Shown here piece after piece: positions 33,391-46,200 of a stretch of 64,000 bases of DNA. This stretch comes from Chionis minor. Taxonomy: Eukaryota; Chordata; Aves; Charadriiformes; Chionididae. The stretch is from contig VZSF01001071.1 in assembly GCA_013398295.1 (NCBI GenBank), forward strand, positions 547,829 through 611,828. The letters run 5' to 3'. How positions within the stretch are numbered: position 1 is the stretch's first letter; each line of letters starts with the position of its first letter. A program made the translations under genes and the position numbers. The notes under the pieces were generated by a model. The model was not told where the DNA came from and made no database searches. It saw nothing but the letters and a program-made list of their open reading frames with translations.

Positions 33391-35250
33391 ATCATGATAC
33401 CACAAGCAGAAGGGTGGAGGGATTACTACTAACGACCAGAGGAAGCTGAAGAGAGGAAACAGAGACCACAGCAGGTTTTTTTAGAGACCCAGTAGGTAAC
33501 AGTGGAGATATTTGGAGGTAGTACATTTTTTTCTTTCGAAAACATTTAATAATATTATTATCTGCAACATCTAAGTGGTAGCTCTGTGTTTTTTGAAGCA
33601 TCATCTCATGTCACATGCAAACTCTCTTCCCACAGTAGCATCCAGAGCCATGACCTGCCCCTGTCATCTTGAACTAATAGTATTCTGATGCTCAAAATCA
33701 GCTACAGAATTGGCCGGAGATGTCAAAACGTATTTTCTTGAATGCTGCCCCTGCCATCTGTCAAGCTTTATCAAGCAGACTGAACTCAAAGTAATTAACA
33801 GATCTCCCTGAAGTATTTGAACTATTCGGAAGGGTTTCTGTACTTCCTAGATGACGAGAAAGCTTTGGACTGACTCATCATTTTGGGGCTTGCTACAAAA
33901 ACATGGACTTTTGTAATTCTCATTCAGTAGTTACAATTTCTGTACTTGAGCCCAACGACTGCAGTCCTGGGCAGGGGTGGCAGAGGTACAGACTTGCTTT
34001 GCAAAACAAAGGGGCTGAGTAAATTTTTTGTTGTGTTGTTTCTTAGAGAGTCTGTCAGCAGGAAGGAAGTGAGAAAGCTCGGAGTCCTTTCAGGTCAAAA
34101 TAAAACCAGCTTCTGACCTCCGTAGCAGGGTTTCCATCACCTGTGTGGTCGTTTTGGGGGATGACATTTCAGTTATGAATATCAGGGGAAACTGGTGCTG
34201 TCTGTGAAGTTATGAGACAGCACAAGAGGACCGTTTTAACCTTTGTGGAAGCAAAATAATGTAAGTGGAAGGCAAGTGTAGGCTGATAACTTCTGTCAAT
34301 GGATACAAGGTGGGAGGAAGTTTAAGAGGTTTAGGGCTGAGTTTATACAAAGTTGTTAGAACTGAAGCAGACAGAGCAAGCTAAAGAAGGGGGAAGTTGC
34401 CAAGAAGCAGATACTTGATGAGAGTTGTCTTCTTCAGCTGGAGGAAGGTCCAAAAAAGCCATTAAACATTTCAATATGCTTTGGGGTTGGTTACATTCCT
34501 GAGAGTAAAAAGTGTCTTAGCAGATAAAGGCTAAGAAGCCTCAGTTACGCTGGTGGATCCATGAATTTTCAAACTCATGAAGTCTGGTTTTGTGTTCTGA
34601 CCATATCCCTGCTTCATTTCAAGGGAAGACCTGGGAATGAAGTACCTCATAGTTGCTATGGATCAATACATCATTTTGATGTGAAGAAATGGTTTACTGT
34701 GGTTAAGTAGCTTTATCTTGACTGTGTTGCCTTTTAATATGTTTTCTCTTCTCACATTGACCAAGATCCAAGCAATCCTTAAAACTAATTACATTATCTT
34801 AGTGCTGTCCTTGTTTGTTCCTTGCTACTTGCCTTGTTAATCTATGTTTTACTAGATTGAATTAACTATTATAAACTATTAAAAAACTAGTTTTTAATAG
34901 ACTACTACCATAAACTAAAATAAAATTAGCAAAAATATTAATAGTGTAAAAGTTGTAGTGCTATCCTTTCTTCAGCTGTGTTTGCTTCTAACCTTCTAAC
35001 TGTGAGATATATATGATTTGACAGTTACACCAGTCAAATACAGAGGAGAGGAGATCTCTGTAGCTTCTGATAATATATAGGACATTTCACGTTAGAATAT
35101 CTTTCTTTGCAGACACTCATCACTCTGAATCTTACTCAATTAATAGAAGGGCAAAACTCATTGCTATATGTGGTGACAACTTTTTTCATAGTAGTTAGCA
35201 ATGGTTCTGTACCCAAACAAATGCATTTAATAAACCCCTCTAAAGTCTTT

Positions 35251-35335
35251 CCTGGGTCCAGTTCTTTCCAATATTCTCATTAATGACCCTGATGATAGTC
35301 GGTGCATTTTTGGTTGATATGAAGCTGGCAAAGAC
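35251..35335 (+). mobile_element. Possible relic of CR1 reverse-transcriptase region
   Basis: The segment contains words resembling the CR1 stretch that encodes the N-I-F-I-N-D-L-D region (TTCCAATATTCTCATTAATG, ACCCTGATGAT, TATGAAGCTGGCAAAGACAG). It is short and decayed, with stops in frame. A repeat search would be needed to confirm it. Confidence 0.45.
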
Positions 35336-36190
35336 AGGCAGTGCACTGGAAGGCAGTCTGATTTTAGCTAGCACAGTAGCATCATGTTATTACAAAACAG
35401 GTTAACATCACACTAAGATGTTTAAAAAGAACATATTCAAATAGAAAAAAAATGTTGCCCTTTTCTTGGTACCGAGAAAGTTTCAAAGGACTATTGTTCC
35501 CAGTTGTGGGAGCTGCAGAAAGTTGTGGAACAGTTGTGGAAAGTTGTGTTTCAAGAAAGTTGCAAAGCAACTACGTAGTTGAAGGAAAGTTAAACTTAGT
35601 AAACAATTAAAACAGTGCTGAGGAAGGACTTCAGTCTTCTTAGACTGAAGAAGAAAGGACTGAGGGAAAAGAACATTGTGAGGAACGTAAAATGCTGTTC
35701 CAAAGAGGAAGGGGATTTTTTTTTTTTCCTGCATGATCAGGAGAAAAATTGAAGTAAAGGAGATTCAGGTCTGGCAACAAGGAAAACTGCTCTCACAGTA
35801 ATAATTAGGAAGTTAGGAATAGATTGCCTGCTGATATTGCAGTTATCATCATTAGAGATTGTATACCAGAAATCAAATAACTTTTGTTGATCCTGATTCA
35901 TGTCGTGGAAGTTGATCAGATGACCTGTTGAGGTCCTTTAGACATTTAGGATTCTGTCATTAGTTCCATTTAATGTACAGGAAATTGCAATATATTTGCA
36001 ATAAAACTGATATAACTTGTAGTTAAAATAGGAACAAATAGCAGTTTTTAATCAAAGCAAAATGTCTTTCATGTAAATGTTGATTAATAAAAACATTGCT
36101 TCACAATAACCTAATCATTCAAAATACTCAAGCAGTTTTAGTGTCTGAATTCCCTTTAAAAATCCATTGAAGTTCACTATTCTTTTATAT

Positions 36191-36419
36191 AATCATAGAA
36201 TCCTAGAATAGTTTAGGTTGGAAGGGACCTTAAAGATCATCTAGTTCCAACCCCCCTGCCATGGGCAAGGATACCTCCCACTAGACCAGGTTGCTCAAAG
36301 CCTCATTCAACCTGGCCTTGAACACTTCCAGGGATGGGGCCTCCACAGCTTCTCTGGGCAACCTGTTCCAGTGCCTCACCACCCTGACAGTAAAGAATTT
36401 CTTCCTAATATCTAAATCT
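36191..36419 (-). mobile_element. CR1 LINE 3' fragment
   Basis: The plus strand begins AATCATAGAATCCTAGAATA and continues with GGAAGGGACCTTAAAGATCA and CAACCTGGCCTTGAACACTT, the complement of a CR1 3'UTR. It is similar to the copy at 30.0 kb. Confidence 0.93.
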
Positions 36420-38119
36420 TTTTTTGGGATGGAATGTTTTAACAATGAAATAACTGACTACAAATTAGTCTCCATACAACTGATGGAGCAACAAGTCTAG
36501 AAAGAATCATCTTTTGCTTCCATATTCAGTAATGTCCTATAGTTTGGTCCTGTTGAATCTTGGTTTATATCAAAACATCAGTTTTGTTGTGGTTTTGTGA
36601 TAATACCCATTATGTTTACAACAAATCGGGTCTTTCCTAACTTTGAAAAGTCATGGTTATGGAAATATCATTCTTAATAATTTCTGTTTTGGTAAGCCTT
36701 TCAATAGAAAATCCCTGTCTCCTCTTCCCCTTGAGTAATCCCTCTTTTGACATCTTCAATAGTACTGGTTTTCAGTGCAATTAATCCTTTTTGATCTTTT
36801 CAAGATATACTAACAGAAATAAATCTATGAGAGAAGGAGCAGGGCTTCACTAATCACCTACATGATTACATCACTTAGATACTACATATGAAAAATTTGC
36901 TTTAAATTATTTTTTAATGTTTGAAGCTCAAACTTTAACGAATCCCCATGTAACTTCTGAAAGCAATTTTCTTTTTAAGGTACTTCAGGAGAGAAACTAG
37001 AACTGTGACTGCTACCGTTTTTCTATATGTACAGTTATTTAATTCTTTGCAAAGATGCTATTTCTAGCACCACAGACATTTCTTTATCCCACAAAAAATG
37101 TTACAGACAGGAAATGTTTTGGATAGTGTAACAACATTTCCTGATAAACATTTTATCACAGCTTGATAACCATTTCCTGTTGGTAGGATTTGTTTTAACT
37201 ATTGTCATTTTGTTGTCTTTCTTCCTATAATTAACACACATATGTGATCTGGCTAAGTGTGCTCATCCTGTCAAACAAAGGTTTCAGCAAGTCAGATATT
37301 TGGTTATAATGTGAGGCAAGATTTTATATTGTCTGTTTCCCTTCGTTTAAACTTCGTCTGGAGCAATAAATGAAATAGCAATGCACATGCAGCATTCTGG
37401 GAACTGGCAATTCCCAGAAGGGTGGAGGTTCCGCAATATTTCAAATAGACCTTTGTCTGCTATGGTCTCAGTGATTTCAGTAATCTTCTAAAATGGCTTT
37501 AGATGAGAAGGTGAGACTTCATGTAGGATCTAATTGTTCAATGCAAACTTGGACTTGAATTGTCCTGCAAGGGTATCAGAAGAAATCTGGCACTTTCTAA
37601 GGAGCTTTAAAGCATTGTCCTTGCAAACTAATATTAAAATGAGACTATGTTCAAGAATTTTACTCTATCAAAATGTCTTGTTTTCAGTCAACCACTTCTG
37701 CTGGTTTTGGAGTTATCTACCTGCTTTAGTGATAAGAGACAGGCAGTATCACAGCTGATTCTGATTCACGTTCACACAAAGATTGCAGGTATATTTGACT
37801 ATGCTTCTACTAAACAGCAGATGGCCAGGATGTGGCCTCTGACCCTGAAGCCTAGAGGCACAGCCTAACTCATATCCATATTAATTAGGGCCATATTTCC
37901 CTTAAGATCAGACTGGCCAATTGAACTATATGGCTCTTGGCCCTGGAGCTCCTCTGTGCTGTTTTAACATCCTGCGGCATTCAGACATAATACTTAAAAT
38001 GTCCGTGGGGGCTTTTTTCAGTTCATTGTGTTTGGAAGTGACTGTTTATTGCCTTTTGTTTAAAAGTTTTAACTCCACAGTTTTCTTCCCCACAGTTTTT
38101 CAAGAAACCTTGTTTCTAA

Positions 38120-39179
38120 ACTGCAGAGACACCGATTTGATGGATGGACCACTTGGTGGATAAGGAATTGACTAGATGGCTGCACTCAAAGAGTTGCGGT
38201 CAATTGATCGATGTCCAAGTGGTGACCAGTGATGACTGGTTCCTCAGGGGTCGATACTGGAACCGGTGCTGTTAAACATCTTTGTTGATGACATGGACAG
38301 TGTGATTGAGTGCACCCTCAGGAAGTTTGCTGACAACACCAAGTTGTGTTGTACAGTCGGCATGCTGGAGAGAAGGGATGCCATCCAGAAGGACCTTGAT
38401 GGGCTTGAGAGGTGGGCCCATGCAAGCCTCATGAAGTTCTACAAGGCCAAGTGCAAGGTCCTGCATGTGAGGAGGGACAATCCCAAGCACAAATACAGGC
38501 TGTATGGAAAATGGATTAAGAGTAGCCCTGAGGAGAAGGGCTTGGGGGTGTTCGTTGATGAGAAACAACGTGAGCCAGCAATGTGTGCTCATACCCCAGA
38601 GGCCAACTGTACCCTGGGCTGCATCAAAAGGACCGTGGCCAGTAGGTCAAGGGAGGTGATTCTGCCCCTCTACTCCACTCTCACGAGACTCCACCTGGAG
38701 TACTGTGTCCAGCTCTGGAGCCCCCAACATAAGAAGGACATGGACCTGTTGGAGTGAGTTCAGAGGACGGCCACAAAGATAATCAGAGGGCTGGATCAGC
38801 CTGGATTAGAGAAGGCTCTGGGGAGATGTTATTGCAGCCTTCCAGTACCTGAAGGGGGCCTACAGGAAACATGGGGAGGGACTCTTTATCAGGGAGTGTA
38901 GTGAAAGGACAAGGGGTAACGGTTTTAAACTGAAAGAGGGGAGATTTAGATTAGATATTAGGAAGAAATTCTTTACTTTTACAGTGGTGAGACAGTGGAA
39001 CATGTTGCCCAGAGTAGTTGTGGATGCCCCATCCCTGGAAGTGTTCTAGGCCAGGTTGAACAAGGCTTTGAGGAACCAGCTCTAGTGGGAGGTGTCCTTG
39101 CCCAGGGCAAGGGGGTTGGATCTAGATGATCTTTAAGGTCCGTTCCAACTCTAACCATTCTATGTTTCTATGATTCCAT
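38120..39179 (+). mobile_element. CR1 LINE, 5'-truncated, with decayed reverse-transcriptase ORF and 3' tail
   Basis: This is the longest CR1 copy in the window, about 1 kb. An open frame at 38266-38757 (163 codons) covers the end of the reverse-transcriptase domain and the thumb region, with motifs [21 protein letters not shown] and KKDMDLLE. The catalytic F-A-D-D box is altered to F-A-D-N, so this copy could not encode an active enzyme. A block of about 45 nt that CR1 copies normally carry after GAGGGCTGGA (as at 42.8 and 52.7 kb) is missing near 38795. It ends with ATTCTATGTTTCTATGATTC, the CR1 tail. Confidence 0.93.
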
Positions 39180-42100
39180 GAAAAGTAAAATTCAGGCATG
39201 TTACTGAAGGCATGTAGTATTTGTGGGTGCAAAGCCCGCTGAGATAGCATTAGGGGATTCTGTAGGGAGCAGATTTGAGCAGTGTTGTCCATAGAGTCTG
39301 CTGGAAACAGTGCTTGGTGTGCTCTATCCCTCAACTGTGCTAGCTGGCACAGGCCAAGTCTGCCAGGAAGTCAGCTAACAAGCAGTCTAAATGTTCAGAA
39401 GTCACGTGTTCAGTTGTGCATCCAAGTATGATGAGTTTATGGAGTCTAACTAAGGCTTTGCCTTAAGTTTTATTTCTATTGGAAAGGCCTGGCGAAAGAA
39501 GAGTCTGGAGGTCAAGGCTTTAGTCAAAGGCATCTGTGTAGGGCTGAATTTGAAAAAAAGTATGATTATTGGTGTATTGTGGGTAGGTATATTTTGCATG
39601 CACATCCTGAAGGTATCCTCAGAAAAATATCCAAGGAAACAGGATCTGAAACAGAGTGAAAGTTGTTTATTTGTTTATTTTAATTAGACTGGAGGAGAGT
39701 GAATAAAATAGTCTTGCAAAGAGTTGATTCAAGTCATGCAGTCCAGTGCTGGCTGCATAAGCTATTCAGACATCTGAAAGAAGGTGACATTGATGAAATC
39801 ATTTGTGTGTCTTGCTGAGGATGTGTGTAAAAATTTGAAGGATTTGTGGAACAGGAAAATGAACTTGCATCCTTGATTTAGAATTCCAAAACAAACCAAA
39901 ATTGGTTACACTGAATCTGGTAATGGCCAGGATAAAGTAGATTGATTTTCCATTATTGGACTCTAGCAATAAATAATAGGAAAGGCAGTGTGAAAGCTAT
40001 ATATGGATAATGTATCATATCCATTATCACAATCTGCTTTTTATAAAGCAGACATCTAAGAGGCATTTCCTTTGACTTAATGAATAAAGCAGTTCTATAG
40101 GTTCTATATTAAAGGTTCTATATTAAAAATGTAAAAATTACGGTGGCATATATGTGATGAGGTGTAAAATTTTCACTAAATTGCCTTTAGTTCAGTAACT
40201 GTGTTATTAAAAGACAAGGTAATTGCTAATTTTAAACAAATGCTTTAGCATTGGTCTTAGCTTTCTGGCAAGGAATACATACAGTAACCTTATAACAGAT
40301 AATGACGTTGATATCTCAGGTTTTGTGGGAATTATAATACTTGACACAAATGTCTTAAAATCAGCATGCATTTTTTTTTCACTGGCAGTAATTTGCAAGT
40401 CACTCTATGGGCTGTTAAAAGCTAAATGAAATCAAGCAATTGCTTTTTGAATATGTATTAAAAAGAACAATATAGATGATAGGAGCATCCCATTTTACCA
40501 AAAGCCAAGAGCAATATTATATTATTTGTAATTGCTATAAAAATGTGAACTTGTAAAACTAATTGTCAGAAGAACAGATTTTTTTTTAATTCACAGCGTT
40601 ACTCCTAAGAGTTCAAGCAAAAAGAGGTTTTCCTCTTGCAATTCAACCCACAGAACTTCCTGTTAGAACATCCTGCAAGTGCTAAAAGTTTGCATGAACA
40701 AGTCAAGGGAGAGCAATCAACTGAGATTGCTCAACAGGCTCCAGCTCAGGAAGTTTCTGAGCTACGAATGTTCGAAGGCTAGGATAATATTTAAAGGAAG
40801 TTTCATATTTACTTACCCCATTCTTTTCTAACTCTTTCTGCCAGGGAACAGATTTTGTTAGTGCTGGGGAGAAAGGTCTAGCTTTGGTAAAACTTTGGCC
40901 TGACCCTCTATGGCTCTTTTTTCATTCTGGGTCCTTATGTAGAGGATGTTTAATTATGTCTCTAGCTTTGGAGATAACACTGATATACACTTTTTGCTTC
41001 CTGGGAGGAAATGCTCAATGCTTTCTGGGATTGGGTTTTTTTGGGGCTTGGTTTGGGTTTTTTTTTTTGGTTTTTTTTTGTCAGAAGCATCGTTGCTGTT
41101 TGTTGATGAGAGGACTATTCTCTATTAAGGTCAGAGGGACTGAAGATTTTGTACTAGTCTAGGAAATGTGATACAAGACTAGCAGGGCAGGCAAGCAAGC
41201 ATGCCCAAACCCACACTGAATCTAACATTGAATATGTTTTATATATACTACACTAAAACATACAGAAAATAATAGCTTAAAAAAAGAAGCGTATCATATA
41301 TTCTGTATGAATATAAATTATCATATTGCCATTAGAAATGTTGTAGTATTATTCTATATACACCTTATAGTTGATACACTTAAAATACTAATCCGTGACA
41401 GATCAGCTCTAAAGATGTTTTACAGAGCCATACATGAGAGAAATAGATAGTCATATTTATTAAGCAACAATGTCAAAAAATAAAGCAAGAATTTGAAATG
41501 AAGGTGAATAAATTAAGCAACAAGTCTGCGTCTGCTTGAGGAAGAGCACATCCCTAAAGTATCTGTCTTTATCATCAACCTTAAAGTTGGCATTTTCTCA
41601 GCTTCCTCTTAGCCTTATTAACCTGCATTTTCAGAACAAGTGAACAGGCAAAGTCTTACCTGCTCTCTTACCTTTCTAATTTTGTATACCTTAAGCATGT
41701 GCCTTGTTATGCACCTTCTGTTTATGCTTCAGGATCTTAATATATCCAATGTCTTCTTGTGTTAAAATCTTTTCATCCTTTCAATCAATGGCTTTAAAAT
41801 GTTTAATTAATTCAAATAGTTCAATGTCAGCAGATGGCTATTGAGACAATGTCTCTATACAATATTTAGCACTCTTTGGGAAAACTTGATACAGAAATAG
41901 AATTTGTTATTTGCTTTGAAACTCATGGTGTGTTTTCCCTAAAGTGGTGTGTAACCATTAGTTCTCAAAATACATGGGGAAAGGAAAATAAACAAGTTGC
42001 TCAGGGGAAAAAACTGGAACTATAAAGCTGGAGTTCCTTGGACGAGCCACAGACATTTTGAGTTCTCAGCTTCATTTGAAACCCTCAATCTTTTCCAGTG

Positions 42101-42526
42101 ACAAGGGTCTCTGGACCACTACAAGCTTTTCAGTGTTCTTTTTTGTATACTGGGGAATAGCTCACACCGCACTTCATAGCTTTTTCCTATGTTTCGATAA
42201 CTGCAAGTCGTGGTGTGTGACAGTTCATCAATCACCCTGTCAGTTTCTCTTCCAATGGAAAATTAAGATGACTCTAAAAAGCGTGATGGAAGCTCTGCCA
42301 TTCAGGGGAGCACTTGCTATCGGGAGAGAAGTTCGAAGAATAGTTGGAAGAAGTTGGAAGAATAACGAAGCATTGCCAAAACCTTAATTTTGTCCTAATT
42401 CTAATGTCAAAAGCATTTAATTTAAATAAAATTAATTTATTTGAGTCATAGATATGAATGGTGCTTGCAGTTTAGCACTGGAACAGTGTAGTTAATCTGA
42501 TTATTGATAACCCCGGTGTTAATACC
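39180..42526. other. Intergenic DNA
   Basis: No gene or repeat family is recognised. A GT-rich homopolymer tract lies at 41028-41082. An 8-bp perfect hairpin, GAGCAATC-6 nt-GATTGCTC, lies at 40711-40732. Confidence 0.65.
41028..41082. repeat. G/T-rich homopolymer tract
   Basis: Runs of 7 to 11 T alternate with GGGG, GGTTTGGG and GG. It looks like expanded low-complexity DNA. Confidence 0.7.
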
Positions 42527-43222
42527 GGCTGGGCGATGAAGGGATTGAGAGCCGCCCTGCTGAGAAGGACTTGGGGGTACTGGTGAATGACAAACTGGAC
42601 ATGAGCCAACAACATGCACTCACAGCCCAGAAGGCCAACTATATCCTGGGCTGCATCAAGAGCAGTGTGGCAAGCAGGTCGAGGGAGGTGATTCTGCCCC
42701 TCTACTCCACTTCCATGAGACCCCACCTGGAGTACTGGGTCCAGCACTGGAGCCCTCAGCACAGGAAAGACATGGACCTGTTGGAGTGAGCTCAGAGGAG
42801 GGCCACGAAGATGATCAGAGGGCTGGAGCACCTCTCCTGTGAGGACACGCTGAGAGAGTTGGGGTTGTTCAGCTTGGATTAGAGAAGGCTCTGGGGAGAC
42901 ATTATTGCAGCGTTCGAGTACCTAAAGGGGGCTTATAAAAAAGATGGGGACCAACTTATTAGCAGGGCCTGTTACAATAGGACAAGGGGTAATGGTTTTA
43001 AACAGGAAGAGGGTAGATTTAGACTAGATAGAGAGAAGAAATTTTTTGTGATGAGGGTGGTGGGACACTGGCACAGGTTGCCCAAAGAGGTGGTAGATGG
43101 CCCATCCCTGAAATATTCAAGGTCAGGTTGGATGTCTAGTTGAAAATGTCCCTGCATATTGCAGAAGGGTTGGACTAGGTGACCTTTAATGGTCCCTTCC
43201 AACCCAAGCCATTCTATGATTT
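42527..43222 (+). mobile_element. CR1 LINE, 5'-truncated, with ORF2 end and 3'UTR
   Basis: It starts with GGCTGGGCGATGAAGGGATT and includes a 72-codon open piece (42571-42789) with the [10 protein letters not shown] and [13 protein letters not shown] motifs of the CR1 reverse-transcriptase C-terminus. It then runs through the 3'UTR to CCATTCTATGAT. It is a dead copy with several stops. Confidence 0.93.
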
Positions 43223-46200
43223 GCATGAAAAGTGAATTCCATCTTTATTTTATATTGTTCTACTTTTAACCTGTTTGTCTTTCATGGCTATAGTTTTGCA
43301 TTACTGCTACACATTCCAGTCAGGATGCATCCGCCATGAAAAACAACAGTAACAATCACGAGAAGACCAAAAGCCAGGAATTGTCATAAGCAAGTCAAAC
43401 TGAATAAACAAAGAAAACGTCAGCTTTACTTTGAACATGCACACTGATGCCTCCTCGCTGGCTTTTTCTCTTGCCTCTACCACAGCCTATTCGTTATTCT
43501 GCTAAGCACCTCTGCAAAGGCAATTCCCCCAAAAACTTTTAGGCCAGTGAAGCCATTTTTGTACACTTTTCTATAAAAGCATAAAAGAAGGAAGAATGAA
43601 GCCCAACAGTCTCTCCTACGCTATAATGACAGCAAGTCAACCGTAGAGGATAGCCCACGTATCTCAGTCCCTGGTAATCCTTCTTGGTAACCACCATTTT
43701 CTGTCTGTCTTAAAGTCCCTTATGTCCTTTCCCTTACAGAAAATGTTCAAGGAAAAGAAAGTTTGCCCTCTGGTTCAGTGCCTTGGTGTTGCCAGGACAC
43801 AAGTCTGTGCAAACAAATGTTAAGCTCTTTAGGGCTAAGCGGTAATTATCCAGCTTTGCCAGACGACTGGTTGACTTGCTGCCAGGGGACTGAAGCAAGG
43901 CTTGCAACTTCTAAGCATATTGCCTGGCAAGTGACAGAACATGCAGTGGGGATAAGGGTACAGATTAGCACGGTTCAGTGAACAGAAAAACAAGCAAAAT
44001 GGGGCTAGATGGGGTGTGGTCAAAAATAGATAGTTATTCACCTGGAAGCCATCTGGGCGCAAGTTTCACATCATGAACGCCGAGGTGGAACTATGCAAAA
44101 TTTCACGAGGAGTTTCTTCCAGATCCAGTTACCAAAAGTATTTCCTTTGTGCTTTTATGTCCCCCACAGGGGCTTCATATATAGCGAATTGTTCTTCAGA
44201 AGCTCTTTCTTTGGCTTTTATTCCTTCTTAGTGGAATTTCTTTCTGAGAAGCTATGGTTACAATTGTGTCTAGCCCAGTTCTCTTCTGTACTCTACCCAG
44301 CCCCAGAAAAGAAAACTTTAACCTTTCTTTACTTCTTCCTCCTGCTTCTATGAATCCAAATAGCTAATCAAACCTGTAAGTTAACTGAAAAAAATAAGTT
44401 ACAGTGAAGCAAAAAAACAAACTAATATTAGTTTGCCCTTTGGAGATAATAAATTAGGGATGCAGCTGAACTTCAGTATCACAGCCTAAATTAAGGAAGC
44501 TTTAAATTATATTTGAAGCTTCAGTTTGCTCATTGCTCTTCTTCAGCAACAGGAACCTTGACAGGATGGAGTTCTATGAAGCAGGATAATTAAGAATCAA
44601 ATTATGAAGCAAAAAGTACTGTTCAAATCATACCTTAATTTTCCCAGCAAACACATGCTTTGCCATCTACAGGAAAACAGTTCAGAGACAGACAAAATTG
44701 ACATAAGCAAATAAATATGGGTAGAAGTAAACCTATGTGAAGAATGCCAGGCTAAAAGTGAGTCTTCTCATAATGTGGGATATCAAGAGGAATCTGGTTC
44801 GATTTCCCAAAAACAAGGGGCTTCATAGAAGTACCGATATCTTCTCTTTTTAATGAATCTAAAATATTCCGTCTTTCATGCTGTGAAAAGCCATCACCTC
44901 TTCAACAGGGACTGGAGCGTATAGTGCTGTGAGCTGGCAGCAATGTCTGTGTTCCTCAATGAGGCCAGATCCAGTCCCCACACAAGCAGGCACCATGGGT
45001 GGGATCATCTTTCCTACCTTTAGGAATCCACAGGGTAGACCTATACAATCACCCGTGTATCCTTGATAAACAGTGGAGAATAATCATCATTTTGAGGGGT
45101 GATTTATTTTGCTTTAGATGTCTGCTGTAGGACAAGATTAATTAAATCCTGGCAACGTCTCTTTCTCTCTGCTGATTATAGTAGGAATTTAGGATGGTGA
45201 CTGGCACAGAAATCCTTGTTTGATGGAGTAAATGCATCACTGGCTACTGGGCTTCATGGGCCCATGACTGTTTACAAAGTGGCAGCATGATAACCGGCTG
45301 AAATGTACTGAGCTATTGGATGATATTTTGCTAATTCTAACTTGAGGTTGTCTGTTTGGAGGTGTGTGTAGAAATACCATAATACTGTAGGTACATATGG
45401 TATCAGATGTTTCCAGTTGATTTTCATCAGAGCAAATAGCTTTCATTCACACTGAATTCTTTTTGTACTCTCCTTTGTACAAAGCATTAGAAATGTCTGT
45501 TCTCTGGCTCCATCAGGAAAAGCTGAACAGAATCTTTGAGAACTTAGGTTTAAATTTAAATCAAAATGGGCATTTAAATTGAGTGAAAAAATCTTGATCT
45601 CTAGACAGTGATATAAAAACTAAAATGGAAAAAACATTGGATATTATTAGTTTCAATACGTACTGGATTACTTAAAATGCAAATTGCTTTCTGAATGCTT
45701 AAACCTGAAGGTCTAATTATTGGTATCTATTCTTGTTACTGACTAGCTCTCTCTTTTCTGGTCACGCTAATAATAATCCTAGTGCTATTTCTCCCTGTTC
45801 CTGTTTTGTACAAGTTTCTCACTGTCTCTATTTTCCTGGGTTTTTAAACCAGCTTTTCATAAAAAAATTACATCCCTATGATCCCTTCATTTGCTGACCT
45901 CTCCCCCTCCCATCTTCTCAGCAAACGACTTCTAAACTCCTTGTCCTGTTTCAACAAAATGAAACAGGGATACAGGTTTCCAAAATAATTATGCTCCTAC
46001 TAGATTTGTGGAGACTGACAGCTGGGTAGAGGAGAAAGCTGAAGAAAAGCCTCTGCTGATGGACAAACAAGCAGACCTGGGTCATGACACATTGCTTCTG
46101 CCCCAGCGTGCACTTTTTTGTGGTCCTTGGAGGAGCCCAAAGGGACTCGGGGAGGATTTGGGTTACTGTAGGATGAGTACATGGGTGCAAATGAAAGGAA

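Larger units (their letters stand above)
29721..38119. other. Intergenic DNA upstream of RCBTB2
   Basis: Apart from CR1 fragments at 30016-30262, 33071-33390 and 36191-36419 and a weak CR1 relic at 35251-35335, I see no supportable gene here. A 12-nt T-run lies at 35716-35727. Short open frames have no motif and often overlap CR1. Confidence 0.7.
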
